A stretch of 64,000 nt of DNA from SSSZ01 sp016790965 (GTDB lineage Bacteria; Pseudomonadota; Gammaproteobacteria; Burkholderiales; Rhodocyclaceae): positions 55,795 to 119,794 of the forward strand of contig JAEUNZ010000048.1 of the NCBI GenBank assembly GCA_016790965.1. Reading direction: 5' to 3'. A program made the position numbers and the translations under genes. The notes beneath the pieces were generated by a model, which was not told the origin of the DNA, made no database searches, and worked only from the letters and a program-made list of their open reading frames with translations. Positions 38,020 through 46,041 of the stretch are shown piece by piece. How positions within the stretch are numbered: position 1 is the first letter of the stretch; each line of letters starts with the position of its first letter.

Positions 38020-38499
38020 ATGAAAGCAAGCTTCTTCTACTTGTTTGCCCTGCTGCCGGTGTTCGCGGCGCCCGTCGCGAGCGGCGACGAGCGACGCAGC
38101 CTTCCCCTGAGCAAGGAATACCGCGAGGAATGTGGAAGCTGCCACGTTCCTTATCCGCCGCAGATGCTTGCCGCGCGCTCCTGGCGAGTGCTCATGTCCG
38201 GCCTGGACAAGCACTTCGGGAGCGACGCCAGCCTGGAACCCGGGAAATCGGCGCAGATCGCCACCTATCTGGCGGCCAATGCCCGGCGCTCGGATTCCGG
38301 TGAAAGCTCAGCTTCTCCGCCCCGCATCACCCAAAGCGCGTGGTTCCAGCGCGAGCACCGGGACGGCCACGACGGGCTGAGCGCCGCGATCTGGCGATCG
38401 CCGGCGGTGAAAAGCCCTGCCAACTGCGGCGCATGCCACAGAGGGGCCGTCGATGGTAGTTACCGGGAAGGCGAAATTCGTCTTCCCCGCCAACCCTGA
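38020..38499 (+). CDS. Dihaem cytochrome c (DHC type)
   Basis: The 159-residue protein has a signal peptide (FYLFALLPVFAAPVASG) and two haem motifs, CGSCH at 38-42 and CGACH at 136-140. Dihaem cytochromes DHC are encoded next to SHP and pass electrons to it. It starts 12 bases after shp with AGGAAAACCC as ribosome-binding site, and the membrane cytochrome b561 gene follows after nine bases. The three probably form an electron route from the quinone pool to SHP in the periplasm. Confidence 0.87.
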   Translation: MKASFFYLFALLPVFAAPVASGDERRSLPLSKEYREECGSCHVPYPPQMLAARSWRVLMSGLDKHFGSDASLEPGKSAQIATYLAANARRSDSGESSASPPRITQSAWFQREHRDGHDGLSAAIWRSPAVKSPANCGACHRGAVDGSYREGEIRLPRQP

Positions 38500-38508
38500 G
38501 GAGACATC

Positions 38509-39252
38509 ATGAATACGACTTCCTTCAGCGCTGCCGTGGGGCACGCCCCCGCGCAGACCGAAAATCCTCCCGCGGAGACCGTTGCGGTCTGGGATCTTCC
38601 GACCCGGGTATTCCACTGGCTGATGGCGCTGTCCTTCGCCGGAGCCTATCTCACCTCGGAATCCGAGCGTCTGCGTGACGTCCACGTCATGCTGGGGTTC
38701 ACCGTGGCGGGATTGATCGGATTCCGTCTGGTGTGGGGCCTCATCGGCACCCGCTACGCCCGGTTTTCGTCCTTCCTGTTTTCGCCGGCCAGGCTGCTTG
38801 CATACCTCAAATCGCTCCTGGCCGGGAAACCCGAGCATTACCTGGGACACAATCCCGCCGGGGCGCTGGCCATCTTCCTCCTCCTGGCCCTCGGGCTGGC
38901 GACCGTGGCGAGCGGGTTTGCCACGTATCAGGAGATGGGCGGAGAATGGCTCGAAGAGTTTCATGAAGCGGTTTCCGGTGCCATGCTGGCCGTGGTCGCC
39001 GTCCATATTCTGGGAGTGGGATTGAGCAGCGCTCTGCATCGCGAAAATCTGGCCAAGGCCATGCTGACCGGTAAGAAACGGGGCGCCGCGGGGCAGGGGA
39101 TCGCCACCCGGCGCAGCGCCGTAGGCGTGCTGCTTCTGCTGGCCGTCCTGGCCTATTGGGGAGGCGATCGGGTGCTGGGGTCCGGGGATGGCGGGGAAGG
39201 TGCCGCGGCGGGCGTTCGCGTCGCAGCGCGACATCATTCCGGGCAGGATTGA
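38509..39252 (+). CDS. Cytochrome b561 (Ni/Fe-hydrogenase cytochrome b type)
   Basis: The 247-residue inner-membrane protein shows the b-type family start VWDLPTRVFHWLMALSFAGA, with further histidines in DVHVMLGF, LEEFHEAVSGAM and VAVHILGVG as haem ligands in four membrane helices (~35-60, 65-85, 110-135, 150-175); a fifth hydrophobic stretch lies near 205-220. It would take electrons from quinol for the dihaem cytochrome. It is the third gene of the cytochrome operon and is followed after 14 bases by the response regulator gene. Confidence 0.87.
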   Translation: MNTTSFSAAVGHAPAQTENPPAETVAVWDLPTRVFHWLMALSFAGAYLTSESERLRDVHVMLGFTVAGLIGFRLVWGLIGTRYARFSSFLFSPARLLAYLKSLLAGKPEHYLGHNPAGALAIFLLLALGLATVASGFATYQEMGGEWLEEFHEAVSGAMLAVVAVHILGVGLSSALHRENLAKAMLTGKKRGAAGQGIATRRSAVGVLLLLAVLAYWGGDRVLGSGDGGEGAAAGVRVAARHHSGQD

Positions 39253-39266
39253 AAGGTGCGGCCGCG

Positions 39267-39935
39267 ATGCGTCTGCTGATCGTCGAGGACGACCCGCTCC
39301 TGGGAGATGCCCTTCAGGTGGGCATGACCCAGGCGGGCTTCGCGGTGGACTGGGTCCGGGACGGGGTTGCGGCAGAGAGTGCTTTGGCGGGGGAACTGGC
39401 CGCCAATTTCGACGCCCTGGTGCTCGATCTCGGTCTGCCCCGCCGGGATGGGCTGAGCGTGCTGCGGGGATTGCGCTCCCGCGGATGCCGCCTGCCGGTG
39501 CTCGTCCTCACCGCCCGGGACGCCGTGGAGGACCGTATCGTCGGCCTGGACAGTGGCGCCGACGACTACTGCCTCAAACCCTTCGACATGGGGGAACTCG
39601 GCGCGCGCCTGAGGGCGCTCGTCCGGCGATCCGAGGGACAGCCGGCGCCGGTACTGGAAGCTTGCGGGGTGCGCCTCGACCCCGCGGCCCGGACGGTTTG
39701 CGTGGATGGTGCGGGAGTCGATCTGTCGGCCAAGGAGTTTGCCCTGCTGCACGCCCTCATGCTCAACGCCGGCCGGGTGCTGTCCCGCAGCCAACTCGAA
39801 GAGCGCCTCTATACCTGGAACGACGAGACGGGCAGTAATACGGTCGAGGTCTATATCCACCATTTGCGCCGCAAACTCGGCAAGGAACTGATCCGTAACA
39901 TCCGCGGCGTCGGTTACCTGGTGCGCAAGCCTTAA
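39267..39935 (+). CDS. OmpR-family response regulator
   Basis: The 222-residue protein has a receiver domain (LLIVEDDPLLGDAL; phosphoacceptor Asp54 in LVLDLGLPRRDG; TARDAVEDRI; KPFDMGEL) and a winged-helix DNA-binding domain (SAKEFALLHALMLNAGRVLS, then TVEVYIHHLRRKLG), like QseB/PmrA-type regulators. It is probably co-transcribed with the cytochrome genes upstream and the histidine kinase downstream. Its TAA stop (39933-39935) is the left target copy of a family D element that now separates it from the kinase gene. Confidence 0.92.
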   Translation: MRLLIVEDDPLLGDALQVGMTQAGFAVDWVRDGVAAESALAGELAANFDALVLDLGLPRRDGLSVLRGLRSRGCRLPVLVLTARDAVEDRIVGLDSGADDYCLKPFDMGELGARLRALVRRSEGQPAPVLEACGVRLDPAARTVCVDGAGVDLSAKEFALLHALMLNAGRVLSRSQLEERLYTWNDETGSNTVEVYIHHLRRKLGKELIRNIRGVGYLVRKP

Positions 39936-40174
39936 ACCTGGAAACCTCAATTGACCGCTTATCGATACCCGGAAAACTTTCTGCTCTCGACCTCCGCGCC
40001 AGTCCGAGTGAATCACCCACTGGGTGGCGCCGCTATGGGCCCGCTGGCGCATCCGGGCGGGCGCTTGGCTTTGTCTCTCCTCCTTACAGGCATCAGCTTG
40101 CCGCGTCGTCGCTTGGCGCCAGACACCCGCCCGAGCGCACCAACGGGCTCGTCCAACTGAGATTTCCAGGCTAA
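39933..40174. mobile_element. MITE-like element, family D, in a stop codon
   Basis: A 236-bp body (39936-40171) lies between direct TAA copies; the left TAA is the stop of the response regulator gene. Ends ACCTGGAAACCTCAATTGAC and (reverse complement) GCCTGGAAATCTCAGTTGGA are imperfect inverted repeats. It has no coding frame. Removing it with one TAA leaves the regulator stop three bases before the kinase ATG, as in an ordinary tight operon. Confidence 0.8.
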
Positions 40175-40177
40175 AGC

Positions 40178-41563
40178 ATGGTTCGTCGCACCTCCCTCAA
40201 GTTCCGCATCGCCCTACGCGCCTGCCTGCTGGTGGGCCTGCTCTGGCTGGGGGCAGCAGCCGTCACCTGGATGGAGGCCCGCCAGGAGGCCGAAGAACTT
40301 TTCGACGCGCACTTGGTGCAGGCGGCGTCCCTGCTCGTCGCCCAGACCGATCTGCGCATCGAGCGCGATGACGATCATGCCGAAGATGTCTTCGAAGAAA
40401 GCCATGCCCCAAGCCTGCACCGCTACGGGCGCCGGGTGGCCTTCCAGGTCTGGGCCGGCCGGCGCTTGACGCTGCATTCGGCCAATGCGCCGGAGATTCC
40501 GCTCAGTACTGTGGAGGAGGGCTTGTCCGACAGTAGGGTGGCCGGAGAGCGCTGGCGGGTTTACTCCGCCTGGAACGAGCGTCGCCAGGTGCTCGTGCAG
40601 GTGGGAGAGCGCGTGTCGGCCAGGGAGGACGTGACCAAGGCGGTGGCGGCGGGTCTCTTGCGGCCCCTCCTGGTGGCGCTGCCCTTGCTGGCGCTCTTGA
40701 TCTGGTGGGCCGTGCGGCAGGGCGTACGCCCCCTCGATGCCCTGGCCGGGGCAGTGGAAGGCCGCGCGCCGGACAAACTCACGCCGCTACCCGATCGGGA
40801 TCTTCCCGCCGAGGTGTTACCCCTGGTCGAGCGCCTCAACATCCTCTTCGCTCGCGTGGCGACGAGCTTCGAGCGCGAGCGGCGATTCACAGCCGATGCG
40901 GCCCACGAACTGCGCACGCCCCTGGCCGGCCTGAAGGCCCAGGCGCAGGTGGCCCGGGGTGCGGTTGACGACGCCAGCCGCCAGCGTTCCCTTGATCAAT
41001 TGATCTCAGGGTGTGATCGGATGGCTCACGCAGTGGAGCAAATGCTCGTGCTGGCCCGGGTCGAGAATGCGCGGCCGGAGGATTTCGTCCCCGCCGATCT
41101 TGCCGCCGTGGCCAGGGAGGTCGTTGCGGAGCGGGTTCCGGCGGCCCTGGATAGCGAGGTGAGCATCGAACTGGAGGCCGACGAAGCGGTGCCCCTGCAC
41201 GGAAACCCGGTATGGCTGGCCATGCTGGTGCGCAATCTGGTGGATAACGCCGTGGGCCATAGCGCCGCCGGGGATCTGGTGCGCGTGTCGGTGCGCCGGG
41301 AGGGCGACGGGCTGCGGCTGACGGTCAGGGACAACGGACCGGGCGTTCCCGAGGACGAACTGCCGCGACTCGGGCAGCGCTTCTGGCGCAGTCCAGAAAG
41401 CTTGCGCAGGGGCGCCGGTAGCGGTCTCGGTCTGTCCATCGTGGTGCGCATCGCAGAGTTGCACGGCGGCCGTGTCGTGTTCCGCAATAACGATGCCGAC
41501 CAGGAAAGTGGCCTGACCGTGGAGTTCACCCTGCCCCCTGACAAGAATACAGGAGGTCGATGA
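40178..41563 (+). CDS. Sensor histidine kinase (QseC-like)
   Basis: The 461-residue protein has two membrane helices (~12-32 and ~160-180) around a periplasmic sensor part of ~125 residues, a short HAMP-like stretch, the H-box with His243 in DAAHELRTPLAGLKA, the N-box LVRNLVDNAVGHSA, and G-boxes DNGPGVPEDELP and GSGLGLSIVVRIAE. It is the partner of the response regulator upstream. Its start is only three bases after the target copy of the family D element, and no clear ribosome-binding site is left, so translation may be lowered. The next gene starts one base after its stop. Confidence 0.9.
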   Translation: MVRRTSLKFRIALRACLLVGLLWLGAAAVTWMEARQEAEELFDAHLVQAASLLVAQTDLRIERDDDHAEDVFEESHAPSLHRYGRRVAFQVWAGRRLTLHSANAPEIPLSTVEEGLSDSRVAGERWRVYSAWNERRQVLVQVGERVSAREDVTKAVAAGLLRPLLVALPLLALLIWWAVRQGVRPLDALAGAVEGRAPDKLTPLPDRDLPAEVLPLVERLNILFARVATSFERERRFTADAAHELRTPLAGLKAQAQVARGAVDDASRQRSLDQLISGCDRMAHAVEQMLVLARVENARPEDFVPADLAAVAREVVAERVPAALDSEVSIELEADEAVPLHGNPVWLAMLVRNLVDNAVGHSAAGDLVRVSVRREGDGLRLTVRDNGPGVPEDELPRLGQRFWRSPESLRRGAGSGLGLSIVVRIAELHGGRVVFRNNDADQESGLTVEFTLPPDKNTGGR

Positions 41564-41564
41564 T

Positions 41565-42488
41565 ATGACCCGCCCCTCCCTGAAACGCTATGCCCTGCTG
41601 TCGATCGCCGCCGCCCTGGCGACCATTGGCTTAAAGGCCGTCGCGTGGTGGCTGACCGATTCGGTGGGCCTGCTTTCCGACGCGGCCGAATCCCTGGTCA
41701 ATCTGGCGGGTGCCGGCATGGCCCTGGCCATGCTCACTCTGGCCGAGCAGCCGGCGGATGAAAATCATGCCTTCGGCCACGGCAAGGCGGAGTACTTCTC
41801 CAGCGCCTTCGAGGGGCTTCTGATCCTGGTGGCGGCCTTGGTCATCGCGTCTGCGGCGGCCGACCGCCTCATCCACCCGCGCCCGCTGGAAGCGCTGGGC
41901 ATCGGCATGGCCCTTTCGGCTGTGGCCTCGCTCATCAATTTTCTGACCGCCCGGGTGCTGCTGTCCGTGGGCCGCCAGCACCGTTCCATCACCCTGGAGG
42001 CCGATGCCCATCACCTCATGACCGACGTGTGGACCTCGGCCGGGGTCATCATGGGCGTCGGCCTGGCGGGGGTGACGGGATGGCTGTGGCTGGATCCCGT
42101 CATCGCCCTCGCGGTGGCGGCCAATATCCTGGGAACCGGCTGGCGCCTCCTGCACCGCTCGGCCGACGGCCTTATGGACGCCGCCTTGCCCCCGGAGCAG
42201 CGGGACAGGATCGCTGGCGTACTGGAGGAATATCGCCACCACGGCCTGGACTTCCACGCCCTGCGCACCCGCCAGGCCGGAAGCCGGGCCTTCGTCAGCG
42301 TCCATGTCCTGGTGCCGGGGGAATGGACCGTGCAGCGCGGGCATGATTGGCTGGAACGCATCGAAGGCTCGATCCGCGATGCGGTCCCAGGCGTCCACGT
42401 CACCACCCACCTGGAGCCCCTGGAAGATCCCGTCTCGCACCTGGATCGGGGCCTGGATCGCAATCAAAGCCCGGGGGGAAACCCCTGA
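41565..42488 (+). CDS. Cation diffusion facilitator (CDF) transporter
   Basis: The 307-residue protein has six membrane helices and the CDF metal-site motifs DSVGLLSDAAESLVNLAG (helix II) and LEADAHHLMTDVWTSAG (helix V), plus NHAFGHGKAEYFS. The C-terminal domain (~215-300) is the cytoplasmic metal-binding part. Such proteins export Zn, Fe, Co or Mn from the cell using the proton gradient. It lies one base after the histidine kinase gene and thus seems to belong to its operon; a metal-responsive role of the two-component system is an inference only. Confidence 0.9.
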   Translation: MTRPSLKRYALLSIAAALATIGLKAVAWWLTDSVGLLSDAAESLVNLAGAGMALAMLTLAEQPADENHAFGHGKAEYFSSAFEGLLILVAALVIASAAADRLIHPRPLEALGIGMALSAVASLINFLTARVLLSVGRQHRSITLEADAHHLMTDVWTSAGVIMGVGLAGVTGWLWLDPVIALAVAANILGTGWRLLHRSADGLMDAALPPEQRDRIAGVLEEYRHHGLDFHALRTRQAGSRAFVSVHVLVPGEWTVQRGHDWLERIEGSIRDAVPGVHVTTHLEPLEDPVSHLDRGLDRNQSPGGNP

Positions 42489-42606
42489 TCGTCTCCCCGC
42501 CCGCCCGGCGGTTTTCCCGGCTACACTCCCCCTCGTGGCACGGGGGTGCAGCCTTCCTCACCACCCATAAGACAAGACTCACACCACCAAACCCAAGGAG
42601 AAAGCC

Positions 42607-43734
42607 ATGCCGCTGACCGTCGCCGTGGTCCGCGAGCGCCTGCCCGGAGAGCGGCGCGTTGCCCTGGTGCCGGAGACGGCCAAGAAATTTGCTGCCCTGG
42701 GCGCCCTCATTCGCATGGAGCAGAGCGCCGGCATCGAGAGCCATTTGCTGGATTCGGAATACGCCGATGTTGTCGCCGTGCCGGGCATCGTCCAGGCCTA
42801 CGCCGGCGCCGACCTCATCCTGCGGGTGACGCCCCCCAGTGCCGAGGAAATTGCCTCCATGCCGGAAGGCGCGGCGCTCATCGGTCTCCTGGCGCCCTAC
42901 GCCGACCGGGATCGCCTCGCGGCCCTCAACGCGCGGCGCATCACCGCCTTCGCCCTCGAACTCCTGCCGCGTATCTCGCGCGCCCAGAGCATGGATGCCC
43001 TGTCCAGCCAGGGGGCCTGTTCCGGCTACCAGTGCGGCCTCATCGCCGCAGCCCGCTGTACCAAGTTTTTTCCCATGCTGACGACCGCTGCGGGCACCAT
43101 CCGCCCGGCCCGGGTGCTGGTCATCGGCGCCGGCGTGGCGGGCTTGCAGGCCATCGCGACCTGCAAGCGCCTGGGGGCCATGGTCGAAGGCTACGACGTG
43201 CGCGCTGCCGCCCGGGAACAGATCGAATCCCTGGGGGCCAAATTCGTCGATACCGGGGTTTCCGCCGACGGTGCCGGCGGCTACGCGCGAGAACTCACCG
43301 CCGAGGAAAAAGCCCAGCAGGCCGAGAAACTGGCCAAGGCTGTGGCCGCCGCCGACGTGGTGATCTCCACGGCGGCCATTCCCGGCAAGCGTGCGCCCCT
43401 CATCATCACCCGCGACATGGTCGGGCGCATGAAGTACGGCGCCATCATCGTCGACATGGCCGCGGAGTCGGGGGGCAACTGCGAATTGACCCAGCCCGGC
43501 GAGCACGTCGTCGCCAACGACGTGAATATCCACGGTCCCCTCAATCTGCCTTCGCGCATGCCGACCCACGCTTCCGAGCTGTACGCCAAGAACCTGTGGA
43601 ATTTCCTGTCGCCCTGGATCAAGGATGGCACGCTGGCCTTCGACTGGTCCGACGAAATCCTGGCCGGCAGCCTCCTGTGCCGCGAAGGCGCCACTGTCCA
43701 CGCCGGGGTGCGCAATCTTCTGGGAGTCTCGTGA
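42607..43734 (+). CDS. pntAA: NAD(P) transhydrogenase subunit alpha 1 (PntAA)
   Basis: The 375-residue protein is the NAD(H)-binding domain I of proton-translocating transhydrogenase. Motifs: VVRERLPGERRVALVPETAKKF at the N-terminus, the Rossmann motif VLVIGAGVAGLQAIATCKRLG (~167-187), and YGAIIVDMAAESGGNCELT. The enzyme couples the proton gradient to hydride transfer from NADH to NADP. The strong ribosome-binding site CAAGGAGAAAGCC precedes the ATG. Its stop overlaps the pntAB start (TGATG). The split into three genes is the Rhodospirillum-type arrangement. Confidence 0.94.
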   Translation: MPLTVAVVRERLPGERRVALVPETAKKFAALGALIRMEQSAGIESHLLDSEYADVVAVPGIVQAYAGADLILRVTPPSAEEIASMPEGAALIGLLAPYADRDRLAALNARRITAFALELLPRISRAQSMDALSSQGACSGYQCGLIAAARCTKFFPMLTTAAGTIRPARVLVIGAGVAGLQAIATCKRLGAMVEGYDVRAAAREQIESLGAKFVDTGVSADGAGGYARELTAEEKAQQAEKLAKAVAAADVVISTAAIPGKRAPLIITRDMVGRMKYGAIIVDMAAESGGNCELTQPGEHVVANDVNIHGPLNLPSRMPTHASELYAKNLWNFLSPWIKDGTLAFDWSDEILAGSLLCREGATVHAGVRNLLGVS

Positions 43735-44015
43735 TGGAAGGCACTGCCGTCCTCTACATTTTCATGCTGGCCGCCTTCACCGGCTACGAAATCATCGCCA
43801 AGGTGCCGGTCATTCTCCACACGCCCCTCATGTCGGGGTCCAATTTCATCCACGGCGTGGTCGTGGTGGGGGCCATGGTTGCCCTTGGCTTCGCCGAGAC
43901 TCCCCTGGAGCAGGCCATAGGCTTCTTCGCCGTGGCCCTGGGGGCGGCCAACGCCGCCGGCGGTTATGTGGTGACCGAGCGCATGTTGGCCATGTTCAAG
44001 AAGAAGGAGGGCTGA
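43734..44015 (+). CDS. pntAB: NAD(P) transhydrogenase subunit alpha 2 (PntAB)
   Basis: The 93-residue protein is the small membrane subunit, with three hydrophobic helices (~4-22, ~34-52, ~58-78) and the conserved TGYEIIAKVPVILHTPLMSG stretch. With PntB it forms the proton channel. The ATG overlaps the pntAA stop codon. A strong AAGAAGGAGGG at its 3' end sits ahead of a small open frame and the pntB gene. Confidence 0.92.
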   Translation: MEGTAVLYIFMLAAFTGYEIIAKVPVILHTPLMSGSNFIHGVVVVGAMVALGFAETPLEQAIGFFAVALGAANAAGGYVVTERMLAMFKKKEG

Positions 44016-44123
44016 ATGTCGCCATTGCACCGCTACGCCCCCGTGAATACTCACGGGCTCCCACGCCCTTCATCGCCCTGCGAAGACCTTTTCGGGCGGC
44101 TCCGGCGGGAGGCATGCCAGTGA
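44016..44123 (+). CDS. Possible small leader ORF between pntAB and pntB
   Basis: A 35-residue frame starts one base after the pntAB stop, with AAGGAGGG at ideal spacing, and its TGA overlaps the pntB start. Residues begin MSPLHRYAPVNTHGL and end RREACQ; no domain is seen. It contains the hairpin at 44040-44057. It may couple translation of pntAB and pntB, or be a chance frame. Confidence 0.35.
   Translation: MSPLHRYAPVNTHGLPRPSSPCEDLFGRLRREACQ
44040..44057 (+). repeat. Hairpin in the pntAB-pntB spacer
   Basis: CCCGTGA-ATAC-TCACGGG is a perfect 7-bp stem with a 4-base loop between pntAB and pntB. Without a T-run it is not a terminator; it may influence mRNA stability or subunit ratio. Confidence 0.5.
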
Positions 44124-45493
44124 ACCTGCCTCTCTACGTTCAGGGCGCCTGGTTCGGCGGCGCCGTCCTTTTCATTCTGGGGCTCCAGGGCATGGGCTCC
44201 CCGGCCAAGGCACGGCGGGGAATCGTCCTGGCGGGCTACGGCATGCTGCTCGCCATCGCCGGCACCTTCCTCATTCCCGGTCTCGGCAACCTGGGGCTGA
44301 TGCTCGCCGCGCTGGCTCTGGGAGGCAGCGCCGCCTGGATTTCCGGCGGCCGGGTGAAGATGACCGACATGCCCCAGATGGTCGCCATCTACAACGGTAT
44401 GGGGGGCGGTGCGGCCGCCGCCATCGCCGCCGTCGAATTCGCCCGCGGGTCGACCCACGGGCTCCTGACGACGTCCCTGGCGGTCGTCGGCGCTCTCATC
44501 GGCGCCGTTTCCTTCACCGGCTCGTGTATCGCCTGGGCCAAGCTGCAAGGGGTGATGAAGAAGGCCCTGCGGCTGCCGGCCCAGAATGCCCTCAACCTCG
44601 CTCTGGCGGTTGTCACCGTGGGCCTGGGACTCGCCGTGGTCCTGCTCGGAAGCGGCCGGCCGGAACTGCTGCTGGCCTTCTTCGCTGCCGCCCTGCTGCT
44701 GGGCCTGGTGGTTACCCTGCCCATCGGTGGGGCCGATATGCCGGTGGTGATTTCCCTGTTCAACGCCTTCACCGGGCTAGCTGTCGGTTTCGAAGGCTAC
44801 GTCCTGGGCAATCCGGCCCTCATCATCGCCGGCATCGTCGTCGGCGCGGCGGGGACGCTGCTCACCCAACTCATGGCCAAGGCCATGAACCGGCCTCTGT
44901 CCAATATCCTGTTTACCCCCCTGGTGGCCGCTGCGGGTGGGGGAGAAGCGGTGAGCGGCACCCTGAAGGAGGTAGGGGCGGTGGATGCTGCGGCCCTCAT
45001 GCGTTACGCCTCCCGAGTTATCGTCGTGCCCGGCTACGGCATGGCGGTGGCCCACGCCCAGCACAAGGTGTGGGAAATGGCGGTGCTCCTGGAAGAAGCG
45101 GGTGTCGAGGTCAAGTTCGCCATCCATCCTGTAGCGGGGCGCATGCCCGGACACATGAATGTCCTGCTCGCCGAGGCTGGCGTACCCTACGACCGCATCT
45201 TCGACCTGGAAGAAATCAACGGCGAATTCGCCCAGGCCGACGTCGCCCTGGTCATCGGCGCCAACGACGTGGTCAATCCGGTGGCGCGTACGGACAAATC
45301 CAGTCCGATCTACGGCATGCCCATCCTCAACGCCGACCATGCCCAGAACGTCATTGTGGTGAAGCGGGGCAAGGGGACCGGCTACTCGGGGGTCGAGAAC
45401 GCCCTGTTCTACACCGACAATTGCCGCATGCTCTACGGCGACGCCCAGCCGGCCATCGCCGAAGTGATCCAGCAGTTGAAGGCCCTGGGCTGA
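44114..45493 (+). CDS. pntB: NAD(P) transhydrogenase subunit beta (PntB)
   Basis: The 459-residue protein combines about eight to nine membrane helices (~5-270) with the NADP-binding domain III at the C-terminus: IVVPGYGMAVAHAQHKV, HPVAGRMPGHMNVLLAEA, VIGANDVVNPVARTD and KRGKGTGYSGVENALFY. Domain III binds NADP tightly and connects to proton movement. The ATG at 44114 has GGCGGGAGG upstream and gives a typical N-terminus with NLPLYVQGAWFGGAVLF. It completes the three-gene pnt operon. Confidence 0.95.
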   Translation: MPVNLPLYVQGAWFGGAVLFILGLQGMGSPAKARRGIVLAGYGMLLAIAGTFLIPGLGNLGLMLAALALGGSAAWISGGRVKMTDMPQMVAIYNGMGGGAAAAIAAVEFARGSTHGLLTTSLAVVGALIGAVSFTGSCIAWAKLQGVMKKALRLPAQNALNLALAVVTVGLGLAVVLLGSGRPELLLAFFAAALLLGLVVTLPIGGADMPVVISLFNAFTGLAVGFEGYVLGNPALIIAGIVVGAAGTLLTQLMAKAMNRPLSNILFTPLVAAAGGGEAVSGTLKEVGAVDAAALMRYASRVIVVPGYGMAVAHAQHKVWEMAVLLEEAGVEVKFAIHPVAGRMPGHMNVLLAEAGVPYDRIFDLEEINGEFAQADVALVIGANDVVNPVARTDKSSPIYGMPILNADHAQNVIVVKRGKGTGYSGVENALFYTDNCRMLYGDAQPAIAEVIQQLKALG

Positions 45494-45713
45494 ACTGCTG
45501 GGGGAGGCGCCACCGGCCATGAGTCGACGGTCGGTGCTGCCCTGGAGGTGAGCGGGGCCGACCGCCGCTCAAGCCGTGCTCGCCTGGCCCCGGGGCGGCA
45601 ACTTTTTCACGGAGCCGTCATCTTCACCCTGGAGAATGCGCTGCGCCGGGCTATACAGAACTAAGCCCAGCAGAAATTCCGGTTCCATCCGGCCAGCGAA
45701 GAAAGCACCGAAA

Positions 45714-45920
45714 ATGAAAAACAGGCTCCAGCACTACGTCGGGCGCATGGTCGCCCTGCGCCAGGCAACCTTCAGAAGACTCGCAGAAAAGGCCGCCCGC
45801 TCGGGCGAAATTCTGGAAAACCGATTCATCGTCAGCGCAGTCAATCGTGGCATGCAACTCATCTGCTACGGCGGCAGCCTGTGTGTCACCGTGCCGGCAT
45901 CCGAAATCGTCCTCGTCTGA
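45714..45920 (+). CDS. Small hypothetical protein, 68 residues
   Basis: The protein begins MKNRLQHYVGRMVALRQATF, is basic, and ends in a hydrophobic beta-like stretch (LICYGGSLCVTVPASEIVLV). No family is recognised; it looks like a small conserved protein rather than a chance frame because of its codon use and the GAAGAAAG ribosome-binding site upstream. The 220 bases between pntB and this gene show no clear terminator or gene. Confidence 0.6.
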   Translation: MKNRLQHYVGRMVALRQATFRRLAEKAARSGEILENRFIVSAVNRGMQLICYGGSLCVTVPASEIVLV

Positions 45921-46041
45921 GGGGCGCGGTTCGCGCCCGCTCGGTGGGACGACCGGCTGGCTCCCCTGGCGTTCCCCGGGTCGCCCAAGCGCAATCGCCG
46001 CCCGGAAACCAGGTGCTTTGCGCGTCGCAGCCGGTTCGCCT

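Noticed and set aside
45494..45713. Possible element or terminator after pntB
   Set aside because: Short palindromic bits are present, but no stem with a T-run and no match to families A-D.
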